A program made the position numbers and the translations under genes. A stretch of 30,838 nucleotides of DNA from NCBI GenBank assembly GCA_027449585.1, contig DAIDLJ010000001.1, positions 20,406-51,243 of the forward strand, written 5' to 3'. Of the stretch, positions 23,632 through 30,157 are shown in pieces (position 1 is the first letter of the stretch; every line of letters begins with the position of its first letter). Below the pieces are notes generated by a model. That model worked only from the letters and a program-made list of their open reading frames with translations, was not told the origin of the DNA and searched no databases. The stretch comes from Microcaldota archaeon (GTDB taxonomy: Archaea; Micrarchaeota; Micrarchaeia; Micrarchaeales; CABMGC01).

Positions 23632-23858
23632 TGATTATGGAATTATTGGAAAAGCTGATAGGAAATGAGAAACAGAAGGAATGCAAGCATCTTGGCGGCA
23701 TCAAGGGTAACATAAAGCCGAAGTTACAGGTCTGTGAAGAGTGCGGAAAGGCAGGTCATGCCAGAAAGCATTTCCATAAAACTGGTCATGCAATCATGGC
23801 AGTATATCCGAACAGAGAATGGAAATGGTGCTATGTAGATAACGAGTATTTATACTAG
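23631..23858 (+). CDS. stand-alone UBP-type zinc finger protein
   Basis: 75 residues from the ATG overlapping the reductase stop (TGATG at 23629-23633); an ATG two codons later is an alternative. The zinc ligands C18, H20, C35, C38 and the following H residues, and the end NREWKWCYVDNEYLY, match the ZnF-UBP domain known from ubiquitin-specific proteases and HDAC6, and from small bacterial proteins. In eukaryotes it binds the free C-terminal Gly-Gly of ubiquitin. In prokaryotes its partner is unknown, and here it sits in a redox operon. No catalytic domain is attached. Confidence 0.75.
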   Translation: MIMELLEKLIGNEKQKECKHLGGIKGNIKPKLQVCEECGKAGHARKHFHKTGHAIMAVYPNREWKWCYVDNEYLY

Positions 23859-23867
23859 GTGAAAACT

Positions 23868-24032
23868 ATGAAATGCAAAACCTGTGGACAAGAAGTTGGA
23901 ATGATGGGTGCTATGGCGCACATGATGGGCATGCATGGCGGCAAAAGCCAATATGGCTGCAAGGCGTGCGGAATGCGTTTTAGCTCGCAGCAAGAGCTTA
24001 TGGATCACAGCAAGAAAGCGCACAAGATGTGA
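23868..24032 (+). CDS. small C2H2-type zinc finger protein
   Basis: 54 residues. An N-terminal CxxC (KCKTCG) is followed by a Met/His/Gly-rich stretch (GMMGAMAHMMGMHGG, residues 10-24) and a C2H2-like finger with CKACG ... H-x4-H (residues 30-52). The Met/His-rich stretch could bind soft metals such as copper, silver or mercury (inference). The ATG lies 9 bases after the UBP stop behind AGGTG, a fair ribosome site. Too short for most gene finders. Confidence 0.65.
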   Translation: MKCKTCGQEVGMMGAMAHMMGMHGGKSQYGCKACGMRFSSQQELMDHSKKAHKM

Positions 24033-24098
24033 CGTCCTCTGGGTGAGAGGCAATCATGTCTCTTGCCTAGCGGGCGCTTGATAATAAGAGGTGTGAAA

Positions 24099-24470
24099 AT
24101 GGTAAAAGAACTGAATGCAGAAGAATGGGATAGCTATCTAAAGAATGCGGACAAGCCCGTTGTTGTTGAGTTTTGGCACCAGCAGTGTATATGGTGCAGG
24201 AGGCTTGCCCCGATATATGAGCAACTGGAGAAAGAGTACCCTGGCGCAATCTTCGCAAAGCTGGATATACTGGCCAACGAAGAGAACAATGGGGTAGGAC
24301 AGAGATACGGCATAATGGGCACGCCTACGATAAAGGTACTCTGCAACGGCAGGGAAGGGGGCGAGATTGTAGGGTTCATGGAGAAGCAGCAGCTAAAAGC
24401 CGAACTTGACGGCATATTGTCACGCAGCGACACATGCCTAAAGCAGTCAACTCCAATCGCAAAAAAGTAG
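24099..24470 (+). CDS. thioredoxin-fold protein, CIWC active site
   Basis: 123 residues from the ATG at 24099, which has a GAGGTG ribosome site about 8 bases ahead; a longer reading from 24063 is not favoured. The active site is WHQQCIWC (C30, C33) in place of WCGPC, and the cis-Pro of the fold is P76 in GTPTIK. A thioredoxin reducing disulfides in cytosolic proteins; the reductase two genes upstream may recharge it, but it is not of the thioredoxin-reductase type. A C-terminal tail after about 105 holds another Cys. Confidence 0.85.
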   Translation: MVKELNAEEWDSYLKNADKPVVVEFWHQQCIWCRRLAPIYEQLEKEYPGAIFAKLDILANEENNGVGQRYGIMGTPTIKVLCNGREGGEIVGFMEKQQLKAELDGILSRSDTCLKQSTPIAKK

Positions 24471-24484
24471 GATGGTGACTGTTC

Positions 24485-24637
24485 TTGGTAGAAAAAAGCT
24501 ACAAGTGCAATATCTGTGGCCTCCACTATAGAGATGCAGAAACGGCCAGGAAATGCCATGATTATTGCTCTACCCATAAGAGCTGCAGCATGGAAATAAC
24601 AAAACACTCAATCGAACTGAGCAAAGATGCTAAGTAA
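24485..24637 (+). CDS. small Cys/His-rich protein, end of island operon
   Basis: 50 residues from a TTG start with GGTGA 6 bases ahead. It has YKCNICGLHYRD (CxxC), then AETARKCHDYCSTHKSCSMEITKHSIE, with four further Cys and several His, so at least one zinc or metal site is likely. Similar short proteins of the Y-K-C-x-x-C-G-F/L-x-Y form are common in archaea but have no known function. The stop is followed by the AT-rich right end of the island. Confidence 0.65.
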   Translation: MVEKSYKCNICGLHYRDAETARKCHDYCSTHKSCSMEITKHSIELSKDAK

Positions 24638-24862
24638 GGCATATGCCTAAAAGCTTTAACAACTGATACGGTCAAGCAACGCTATGCACGCGCCCACGCC
24701 CCTTGCAATTTAAATAATATAAATGAATTTATAGAATTTATATTCTGGTATATTCATTTAAATGAATGTATATCTGGTATACACACTTATATGCGAAAAT
24801 ACGGCGAAAATCGACGGTATAAAAATCCTCCTTGTCTGAGACGCGCCTGGCGCGCATCTTAT
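24638..24862. other. non-coding AT-rich right end of the island
   Basis: No gene can be seen here. The stretch holds a 16-base palindrome ATTCATTTAAATGAAT (24752-24767), two direct copies of TCTGGTATA (24744-24752 and 24773-24781), two of GCGAAAAT (24793-24800, 24804-24811), a TATA-like TATAAAAAT near 24818 and a CGCGCC-T-GGCGCG hairpin (24842-24854) next to the right repeat. The ATGAAT/ATTCAT half sites recur from the operator at 21912, so the island regulator may bind here too. Confidence 0.6.
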
Positions 24863-24882
24863 GCATCGGGCGATGCGCTTCA
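24863..24882 (+). repeat. attR candidate: copy of the tRNA-Asn 3' end
   Basis: Exact 20-base copy of 21758-21777. Homology stops at both edges: the preceding bases (TTAT) do not match the tRNA T arm, so no second tRNA gene exists here. Confidence 0.8.
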
Positions 24883-24989
24883 AGAGATTATTTTAGGGTC
24901 GAATAGCCGCATAGATCCAGTTAACCCTCAGTGACATTTGTCCTGCGGGCCATTCGAATATTTGCCTAGTTATATCTGCAGCTTTGAAG
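24883..24989. other. gap right of the island
   Basis: No gene, tRNA or convincing regulatory element. It spans from the attR candidate to the 3' end of the DUF4287 gene. Confidence 0.5.
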
Positions 24990-25286
24990 TCAGGCCTGCT
25001 GTCTGAGATATCCTGTTCTGCGAGCCCATTTCCTCTGGTTTTCAGTGACGCCCTCGTCCTTTGTTCTAAGGCGCATATAGAGTATTACGAAACTTGCATG
25101 AACGTGGCCCAGGTCCATCTTCTTTGATTTAAGCCAGGCCATCATGTCAGAGTACTCTGCAACTATCCTGCCGCGCTTTACAAAACCTTTTTTAGTTGCA
25201 AGTTTTAGGAAATCGTCCATTTTCCTGCCGCTCTTTGCCTCTATATTCTCAACATATGCCTTAAATGTTGGTCTTCCTGCTACCAT
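24990..25286 (-). CDS. DUF4287-type small protein
   Basis: 98 residues from the ATG at 25286. The frame is open 49 codons further, but that part lies over a plus-strand membrane peptide and past a good TATA box (minus strand, about 25303-25314), so I take the short form, which would be leaderless. The core (DFLKLATKKGFVKRGRIVAEYSDMMAWLKSKK... followed by MDLGHVHASFVI) matches the DUF4287 pattern, whose function is not known. Two half-domains, the first from about residue 10. It converges with the island right end. Confidence 0.7.
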   Translation of the reverse strand: MVAGRPTFKAYVENIEAKSGRKMDDFLKLATKKGFVKRGRIVAEYSDMMAWLKSKKMDLGHVHASFVILYMRLRTKDEGVTENQRKWARRTGYLRQQA

Positions 25287-25302
25287 GCAATAATATCGAG
25301 TC

Positions 25303-25314
25303 CATATTTTATAT
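25303..25314. promoter_or_regulatory. divergent TATA element
   Basis: ATTTTATATAGG reads as TATATAAAAT on the other strand. It is about 25 bases from the minus-strand ATG at 25286 and about 35 from the plus-strand TTG at 25342, so it can serve both. Confidence 0.4.
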
Positions 25315-25341
25315 AGGTCGCCGAGCGCAACGTCAAGCGGC

Positions 25342-25443
25342 TTGATAATAACCGGAGTCATAATCCTTGTGCTTATCGTCGGACTAGGCTTCCTACTGTA
25401 TATCGGCAAGAAGGCCGCCGGGCGGAGGGCCAAAGGCTACTGA
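25342..25443 (+). CDS. possible 33-residue single-TM peptide
   Basis: From a TTG start the frame reads MIITGVIILVLIVGLGFLLY and then a basic tail (IGKKAAGRRAKGY). One strong hydrophobic helix with a positively charged end is unlikely by chance, and a TATA element lies at a proper distance. It may be a true membrane peptide or the remnant C-terminal anchor of a lost surface protein. No ribosome site is evident. Confidence 0.35.
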   Translation: MIITGVIILVLIVGLGFLLYIGKKAAGRRAKGY

Positions 25444-25472
25444 GGATGCTTTTGGCTACATGCAGCGCCGCA

Positions 25473-26168
25473 TCAGAGCTCTAAAAGGCGCCCGTAAGTG
25501 ACCTTCCTGCCATCCAGCCCGTTTGCGTTCATTGTTGATGAGTACACTGCCCTGCCATGCCCAAGCCCCTTAAAGTACAGGTCATAGAACTCAGATCTGT
25601 CCTTCTTGACGTAATAATTCTTGTAGTTGATTTTTACTTTACCTGTCTTTCTGTCTATGCGCATTATAAGCAGATTCAGCGCCGACTCGGTGTTCTTCTC
25701 AAGCAAACGTATACATTTAATCCCGTCCCTTGCAAACAGCTTTGCAGCAAGCTCGCTATCTATGGTCACTCCATTAAATCCAAGTTCCTTTGCCAATGGC
25801 TTTTTCTTTATGGATCCGTTGTGCGCGAAGAATATCAGCTCCCCTTCGTTGTCTTCAAGTAACGGATGTGAAAACGAAGGTCTTATCGTTGTATTGTCAC
25901 TTGCCTTCCTAACATGAAATATTGCGCTAAAATTGCCGGTAATCTTTGGCACTTCGTGCAAATCTTCATATATCGCTCTAGACGTCCTGTAATGGTACAA
26001 GGATCCATCATCTCCTGCAATCACGTATCCCCACCCATCCCCATGGCGTTTGAATCCAACTCCAAGCCTTTCGGCAATTGGATCGTGTTCGGCTGATTTC
26101 TTCAGCGCAGAGTAAAGTTGCATAAGCTCCTTGTTTGAATCACCAACGTACGCAAACATTCTGCACAT
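25473..26168 (-). CDS. class II glutamine amidotransferase-like protein (YafJ/EgtC type)
   Basis: 231 residues. I chose the ATG at 26168 over a TTG 9 bases earlier because it gives MCRMFAYVG, placing the N-terminal-nucleophile Cys at position 2, exposed by Met removal. Other family marks are HGDGWGY, HVRKAS and FAHNGSIKK, which form the glutamine site. It hydrolyses glutamine or a related gamma-glutamyl amide; no synthase domain is attached, so the acceptor is unknown. Stand-alone gene; divergent from the FKBP gene across an AT-rich gap with TATA elements. Confidence 0.85.
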   Translation of the reverse strand: MCRMFAYVGDSNKELMQLYSALKKSAEHDPIAERLGVGFKRHGDGWGYVIAGDDGSLYHYRTSRAIYEDLHEVPKITGNFSAIFHVRKASDNTTIRPSFSHPLLEDNEGELIFFAHNGSIKKKPLAKELGFNGVTIDSELAAKLFARDGIKCIRLLEKNTESALNLLIMRIDRKTGKVKINYKNYYVKKDRSEFYDLYFKGLGHGRAVYSSTMNANGLDGRKVTYGRLLEL

Positions 26169-26267
26169 GTCTATCAATACATTAATGCTGCTACCGATTT
26201 TAATAAGGTTGTTAAATAGAAACGTTTAAATTAATTATACGAGTAGAGAAGAGCACTCAGGGATTCT

Positions 26268-26771
26268 TTGAAGCAAAGCTACATGATAGCCGCAGCACTT
26301 GCCGTAGCTGTTTTGATAATCGTGATTTATTTGGAAGCAAGCAATCCGCCCGTAGTGGCAAAAGGGGATAATATAAGCGTTTATTATACTGGAAGGCTGG
26401 TGAACGGCACGGTGTTCGATACTAATGTTGGAAAGGAGCCGCTTAACTTCACAGTAGGCGCGGGGCAGATGATAGCGGGATTCGACCAAGGTGTAATCGG
26501 AATGAAGCTTAATCAGAACAAGACCATAACGATACCGGCGGCGCAGGCTTACGGGGCAGTTAATCCGGCCTTAATAGTAACCGTTCCAATATCTCAATTC
26601 GGCAATCTTACTCCTACCGTGGGGATGCACGTTTCGTACAATGCCAAAGGTCAGCAGATGCAGGGTATCGTTACTGAGGTAAACAAGACCAATGCAACGG
26701 TTGACTTCAATTCGCCTCTTGCCGGCCAGACCTTAATCTTCACAGTAGAAGTAGTAAAAATACAGAAATAG
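26268..26771 (+). CDS. membrane-anchored FKBP/SlyD-type peptidyl-prolyl isomerase
   Basis: 167 residues from a TTG start. An N-terminal hydrophobic helix (about 5-22) probably anchors the protein with the rest outside. The FKBP domain has VYYTGRLVNGTVFDTN, GAGQMIAGFDQGVIGMK and an inserted flap of the SlyD type (about 92-140), which acts as a chaperone module. It should help fold secreted proteins, fitting the many surface proteins of this window. The His-rich metal tail of SlyD is missing. Confidence 0.88.
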   Translation: MKQSYMIAAALAVAVLIIVIYLEASNPPVVAKGDNISVYYTGRLVNGTVFDTNVGKEPLNFTVGAGQMIAGFDQGVIGMKLNQNKTITIPAAQAYGAVNPALIVTVPISQFGNLTPTVGMHVSYNAKGQQMQGIVTEVNKTNATVDFNSPLAGQTLIFTVEVVKIQK

Positions 26772-26821
26772 AACAAAGGCCGATAAAGAAACGGCCCAAA
26801 CAAAACCTGTAATCCGAGAGT

Positions 26822-26962
26822 TTAGGCGCCTCCTATTTTGAACATTTTAGTTCCGCAGGTTGGGCAGACTCCTGTCATTGCCTTCTTTCCATTCTTCATT
26901 GTTACCTGCTTTGCGTCCTTCATCTCTCTCTTTGCTTTGCACTTAACACAATATGCTTCCAT
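26822..26962 (-). CDS. DUF5679 mini zinc ribbon
   Basis: 46 residues, MEAYCVKCKAKREMK... to MTGVCPTCGTKMFKIGGA. Two CxxC pairs (C5/C8, C33/C36) form a zinc ribbon; the whole protein is typical of the DUF5679 family, found widely in archaea and bacteria with unknown function. Short but intact, with no rival frame. It converges with the FKBP gene. Confidence 0.8.
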   Translation of the reverse strand: MEAYCVKCKAKREMKDAKQVTMKNGKKAMTGVCPTCGTKMFKIGGA

Positions 26963-27053
26963 GGATATCCCTGATTACTATACTATATTTATTATTAAAA
27001 GCCTTGCCATGGGCTTTCAAGCCCAGCGGCAAGGAGTAAATTTGGCACAGCAG

Positions 27054-27227
27054 CTATTTTATCTCAAGTTCCTTCTCTTCCGCTTCAAACTTTGCAGCGT
27101 GGTGAGCTCCGTCACAGAATGGCTTGTTCTTAGAGTGGCCGCATCTGCACAGTGCAAACTGCACTGTTCCGTCAACTACTACCAAATTTGGCCCATTCTT
27201 AGTTGCTTTTATCCTTACGTCCTTCAT
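27054..27227 (-). CDS. CDGSH-type iron-sulfur protein
   Basis: 57 residues from the ATG at 27227. The CDGSH motif is complete: CRCGHSKNKPFCDGAHH, with the C-x-C, C and H ligands of a labile [2Fe-2S] cluster. Such proteins act in electron or cluster transfer. The single motif suggests a homodimer, or a pair of motifs made by partner subunits. A TATA element (minus strand, about 27258-27265) sits roughly 35 bases upstream, which excludes the longer reading from 27269. Confidence 0.9.
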   Translation of the reverse strand: MKDVRIKATKNGPNLVVVDGTVQFALCRCGHSKNKPFCDGAHHAAKFEAEEKELEIK

Positions 27228-27347
27228 ATTATCACATCCAAAAGAATGGCGGCAAGAATATATAAACATATAGCTTGTCCTATATATTCTTCGTAAAGCA
27301 CGTGGAAAACTTTAAGTAATTATAATCCCAGCTTCTTAGGGATTAGG

Positions 27348-28394
27348 ATGATCTGCCCCAAATGTGATACCGAAAATCCAGAAAGTGCAAGGTATTGCAG
27401 CCACTGCGGCACAAAATTCGAGCCAAGCCACGAAAATACTCTGCCGGCAGAAGAAGAACAGCATGTAGAGAGTGTTCTCTTTGAAGAGGTACGTCCTTAT
27501 CTCAAGATCCTGCTCATATTGCTTATACTGCTGATCTTTGCATATCTAGTACTGCATTTCTGGAAATCTGCTCCTACTGCGCATTCATATTCGACAACAG
27601 CTATCGTCACAACCACCATCATAAGCAACCCATCAAACGGTATGGCATTCCTAGGAGATATAAAATACACTTCGAACATTACGCTCACAGGCAACATAGG
27701 GGCCACCGGTAATGTTGTAATAGAAAAGGGAGTAATAGTGACTACAAATGGGCATAGCATAATTGCCGGAGGTACTCTAAATAATCAAGGGCAGATTGAT
27801 GCCGGAAATCCTGGGGACAGCGCGCCGGAAAGTACTAGCGGCAAGAGTTATCCAAATTCATATGGGGGCTCGGGCGGCGCCGGCGGTGGCGGAGGAGGGC
27901 AATCCGAAAGCGGCTCGGTTGCCGGAAATGCTTCGCTAAGCAACACAGAGATATCTTCATGGTTTAATGGGGGATTCATAAATTACCTTACCGGAGCAGG
28001 TGGCGGAGGCGCATGCGCCTTAAATGAGTCTGGCGGCGCAGGCGGTTCAACGACTGTGCATGGCGGAATCGTCTCAAATGTCAATAGTTTTATACCTTGC
28101 GTGGATTCGGGCGGGTCACCAGGCGCCAGCGGATCTTATGGCATATACCTCCAAGGCAGGGCGATAGTGGCGGGATCGGTTAGTGCATCTGGACTTCAAT
28201 CCGCGCAAGGCCAGGGAAGAGACTCAGGCGGCGGCGGAGGAGGCGGAGTGGTGATCTTTTCATACGGACCAGGAGGATTCACTTCAGGAAGCTACAATGT
28301 CGCTGGAGGCGCAGCACAACAGGATTCAGGCGCAGGCGGAGCAGGCCAAGTATGGATATACCCCTACGGCAATTCTCTGCCCATAAATCCATGA
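27348..28394 (+). CDS. zinc ribbon - TM - glycine-rich surface protein
   Basis: 348 residues. Residues 3-20 are a zinc ribbon (CPKC...CSHCG); a Glu-rich linker follows, then one TM helix (about 51-69) and a long exterior domain of about 270 residues. The latter starts with beta-strand repeats (TSNITLTGNIGATGNVVIEKGVIV) and turns into runs of Gly/Ser/Ala with GGAGGGGGG-type stretches, which recalls right-handed beta-helix or adhesin passengers. A cytosolic zinc ribbon joined to an outside Gly-rich domain is uncommon. Function unknown. Confidence 0.7.
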   Translation: MICPKCDTENPESARYCSHCGTKFEPSHENTLPAEEEQHVESVLFEEVRPYLKILLILLILLIFAYLVLHFWKSAPTAHSYSTTAIVTTTIISNPSNGMAFLGDIKYTSNITLTGNIGATGNVVIEKGVIVTTNGHSIIAGGTLNNQGQIDAGNPGDSAPESTSGKSYPNSYGGSGGAGGGGGGQSESGSVAGNASLSNTEISSWFNGGFINYLTGAGGGGACALNESGGAGGSTTVHGGIVSNVNSFIPCVDSGGSPGASGSYGIYLQGRAIVAGSVSASGLQSAQGQGRDSGGGGGGGVVIFSYGPGGFTSGSYNVAGGAAQQDSGAGGAGQVWIYPYGNSLPINP

Positions 28395-28464
28395 ATTGGC
28401 CTCCTGCCTATCCGTAGGGCATGCTGAGGAATCTTTTTAATCCTATTTGTGCAGATATTCTATC

Positions 28465-28776
28465 ATGAACAAGCTGAAGTTGAAGGTCATAGCCATTCTC
28501 GTAGGAGTACTAATAACCCTGCTGACTGGCTATACCAGCACGCTGCAGCTAATCGGCGCGACCAACTTTGGATATCCTCTTACATGGCTAACACAAAGGG
28601 TAATAGCGCCGATCTACAATCCATGGTTCATAAACTACTTCAACTTTGTTGTCGATATTCTGGTCTGGTCTTTCTTGGCATGGGTTCTGCTCGAAGTTAC
28701 GCAGAGGCACGCGCCAAGAAGCCCCGCGCCAAAGATCAACGCAAAGAAAGTGCGCCTCAAAAGAAGGCGCAGATAG
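28465..28776 (+). CDS. small membrane protein with basic tail
   Basis: 103 residues from the ATG at 28465; a TTG 6 codons earlier is less likely because a TATA-like TTTTTAAT lies about 30 bases before the ATG. Two hydrophobic segments (about 7-26 and 60-82) enclose a loop with GATNFGYPLTWLTQRVIAP, and the C-terminus is strongly basic (KKVRLKRRRR), probably cytosolic. I have seen similar archaeal proteins without known function and cannot name it. Confidence 0.6.
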   Translation: MNKLKLKVIAILVGVLITLLTGYTSTLQLIGATNFGYPLTWLTQRVIAPIYNPWFINYFNFVVDILVWSFLAWVLLEVTQRHAPRSPAPKINAKKVRLKRRRR

Positions 28777-28778
28777 AT

Positions 28779-29165
28779 CTACTGCTTTAGGAGTATGTTG
28801 TTTATAATCGACCTTATCAGGAACTTTCTGCGTGACACTGCGGTGTCTCTATATCTTATTCTGCTTTTTGTGACCGTCTTTAGTGTGTTGTAGCACTCAA
28901 CGCACATTATTCGCCTCAGCACCGCTCCAGACTTGACATACTGGTCTCTTTCCTGTACATATCTGGGCGGCACGACTTTTATCTCCCTACGGCCTAGCAG
29001 CTTGTTGCACGACATGCAGCTATTCTCCACAAGGTGTGTCAGATCCTGCCTTTCAGAATCGGCAACGCCACGTACGAGGCCGTCCGACGCAGTCACTTTC
29101 TGGTCGAACAAAGTCGCGTTTTCACAGTACCCAGTCTCACCAATCCCATATTCAAAATCTCCCAT
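28779..29165 (-). CDS. hypothetical protein with two CxxC pairs
   Basis: 128 residues. CMSC near residue 50 and CVEC near residue 88 could bind one zinc. The middle part (LLGRREIKVVPPRYVQERDQY) and the basic C-terminus are not a family I recognise. Start ATG at 29165. It converges with the previous gene (stops 2 bases apart) and lies back to back with the carbamate kinase gene, sharing an AT-rich gap with TATA-like TATATTTATA at about 29217-29226. Confidence 0.6.
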   Translation of the reverse strand: MGDFEYGIGETGYCENATLFDQKVTASDGLVRGVADSERQDLTHLVENSCMSCNKLLGRREIKVVPPRYVQERDQYVKSGAVLRRIMCVECYNTLKTVTKSRIRYRDTAVSRRKFLIRSIINNILLKQ

Positions 29166-29269
29166 TGTTACCCACCGAGGTTCCCCAACCCTAGCAGAGT
29201 AGTATTACCATTCTCCTTATATTTATACATTGCGTTATTCCATAAAAACAAAAAATCCGGAATGGTAAA

Positions 29270-30151
29270 ATGAGATATCTTATAGCTCTTGGCGGCAATG
29301 CTCTCGACGACAATAGGGCGATGTCCGAGGCGGCAAAAGTTATTGCTAGACTGCATGCGCAAGGGAATCAGGTGGTTGTAACTCACGGCAACGGGCCGCA
29401 GGTCGGTGAGCTGGCAATCGCAGAGCACGAGAGCCTTGCAGTTCTCACAGCGCAAACGCAGGCATGGATAGGCCTAAACATATCCGGCAGGATATCGAGC
29501 CAGCTAAGGCGGCTTAGGGTTCGCAGCAGCGATGCCATACCTGAGATAATGCTCACAAGGACGCTTGTGGACCGAACAGACCCCGCCTTTAGGAATCCAA
29601 CCAAGCCAATAGGCAAGTTCTATCGGAGCGCCGAGGCAGCAAGAATGTCAAGAAAAGGGATGCGCATGAAGAAACTCATAAACGGATATCGCAGGGTTGT
29701 GCCATCTCCAGAAGCCATGGACATAATCGGGAAGGAGACGATAATCAAGCTCCTTGGATCCGGTCACATAGTAATAGCATGCGGCGGAGGGGGCATACCC
29801 GTATTCGATAGCGGCCGCGGACTTCACTTTGCAGATGCAGTAATAGACAAGGACAGCGCGTCATCCCTGCTCGCCAGGCAGATATATGCAGATCGTTTCA
29901 TAATACTTACCAACGTCGATGGCGTCTTCATAAATTTCAAGCGCAGAGACGAGAGACTATTAAGGCGCATCAGGTCAAGGGAATTGGAGGAATACCTAGA
30001 TGCTGGCCAATTTGAGCAGGGGAGCATGTCTCCAAAGGTGCGGGCATGCCTCTCTTTTGTAATCCACAGAAAGCGACCTGCATCAATAGGGTCAATGGAC
30101 CGCGCAGCTTTGGTTGCACTTGGAAGATCCGGTACAACTATAATGCCTTGA
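29270..30151 (+). CDS. arcC: carbamate kinase
   Basis: 293 residues of the amino-acid-kinase fold with the carbamate-kinase marks: LGGNAL, THGNGPQVGE, DPAFRNPTKPIGKFY, RRVVPSPEAMDII, GGGGIPV, DKDSASSLLA, LTNVDGVF and QGSMSPKV. It turns carbamoyl phosphate and ADP into carbamate and ATP. In fermenting microbes it ends arginine or agmatine breakdown; in archaea it may also run the other way to make carbamoyl phosphate. No arginine deiminase or carbamoyltransferase is nearby, so the pathway cannot be settled here. Isopentenyl phosphate kinase was considered and excluded on the motifs. Confidence 0.92.
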   Translation: MRYLIALGGNALDDNRAMSEAAKVIARLHAQGNQVVVTHGNGPQVGELAIAEHESLAVLTAQTQAWIGLNISGRISSQLRRLRVRSSDAIPEIMLTRTLVDRTDPAFRNPTKPIGKFYRSAEAARMSRKGMRMKKLINGYRRVVPSPEAMDIIGKETIIKLLGSGHIVIACGGGGIPVFDSGRGLHFADAVIDKDSASSLLARQIYADRFIILTNVDGVFINFKRRDERLLRRIRSRELEEYLDAGQFEQGSMSPKVRACLSFVIHRKRPASIGSMDRAALVALGRSGTTIMP

Positions 30152-30157
30152 TTATAT

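Larger units (their letters stand above)
21758..24882. mobile_element. tRNA-Asn-integrated island (about 3.1 kb) with thiol-redox/metal-type operon
   Basis: The interval between the two 20-base repeats holds a single plus-strand operon of six genes: ArsR-type regulator, disulfide oxidoreductase, UBP zinc finger, C2H2 zinc finger, thioredoxin and a Cys-rich small protein. The left end is the intact tRNA; the right end is a roughly 225-base AT-rich, repeat-bearing stretch. No integrase, transposase or replication gene is inside, so mobilisation would need a recombinase supplied elsewhere. The extent and excision are inferences from the repeats. Confidence 0.65.

Noticed and set aside
24863..24882. 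Second tRNA-Asn gene
   Set aside because: Only the last 10 bases of the tRNA are copied; no T arm or anticodon arm precedes them.
24885..24935. AGGGT...ACCCT hairpin as an RNA gene
   Set aside because: The stem is only 5-6 pairs with a loop of over 20 bases; not supported.
29270..30151. Isopentenyl phosphate kinase, tempting near a mevalonate cluster
   Set aside because: All distinguishing motifs are those of carbamate kinase (DPAFRNPTKPIGKFY, QGSMSPKV).
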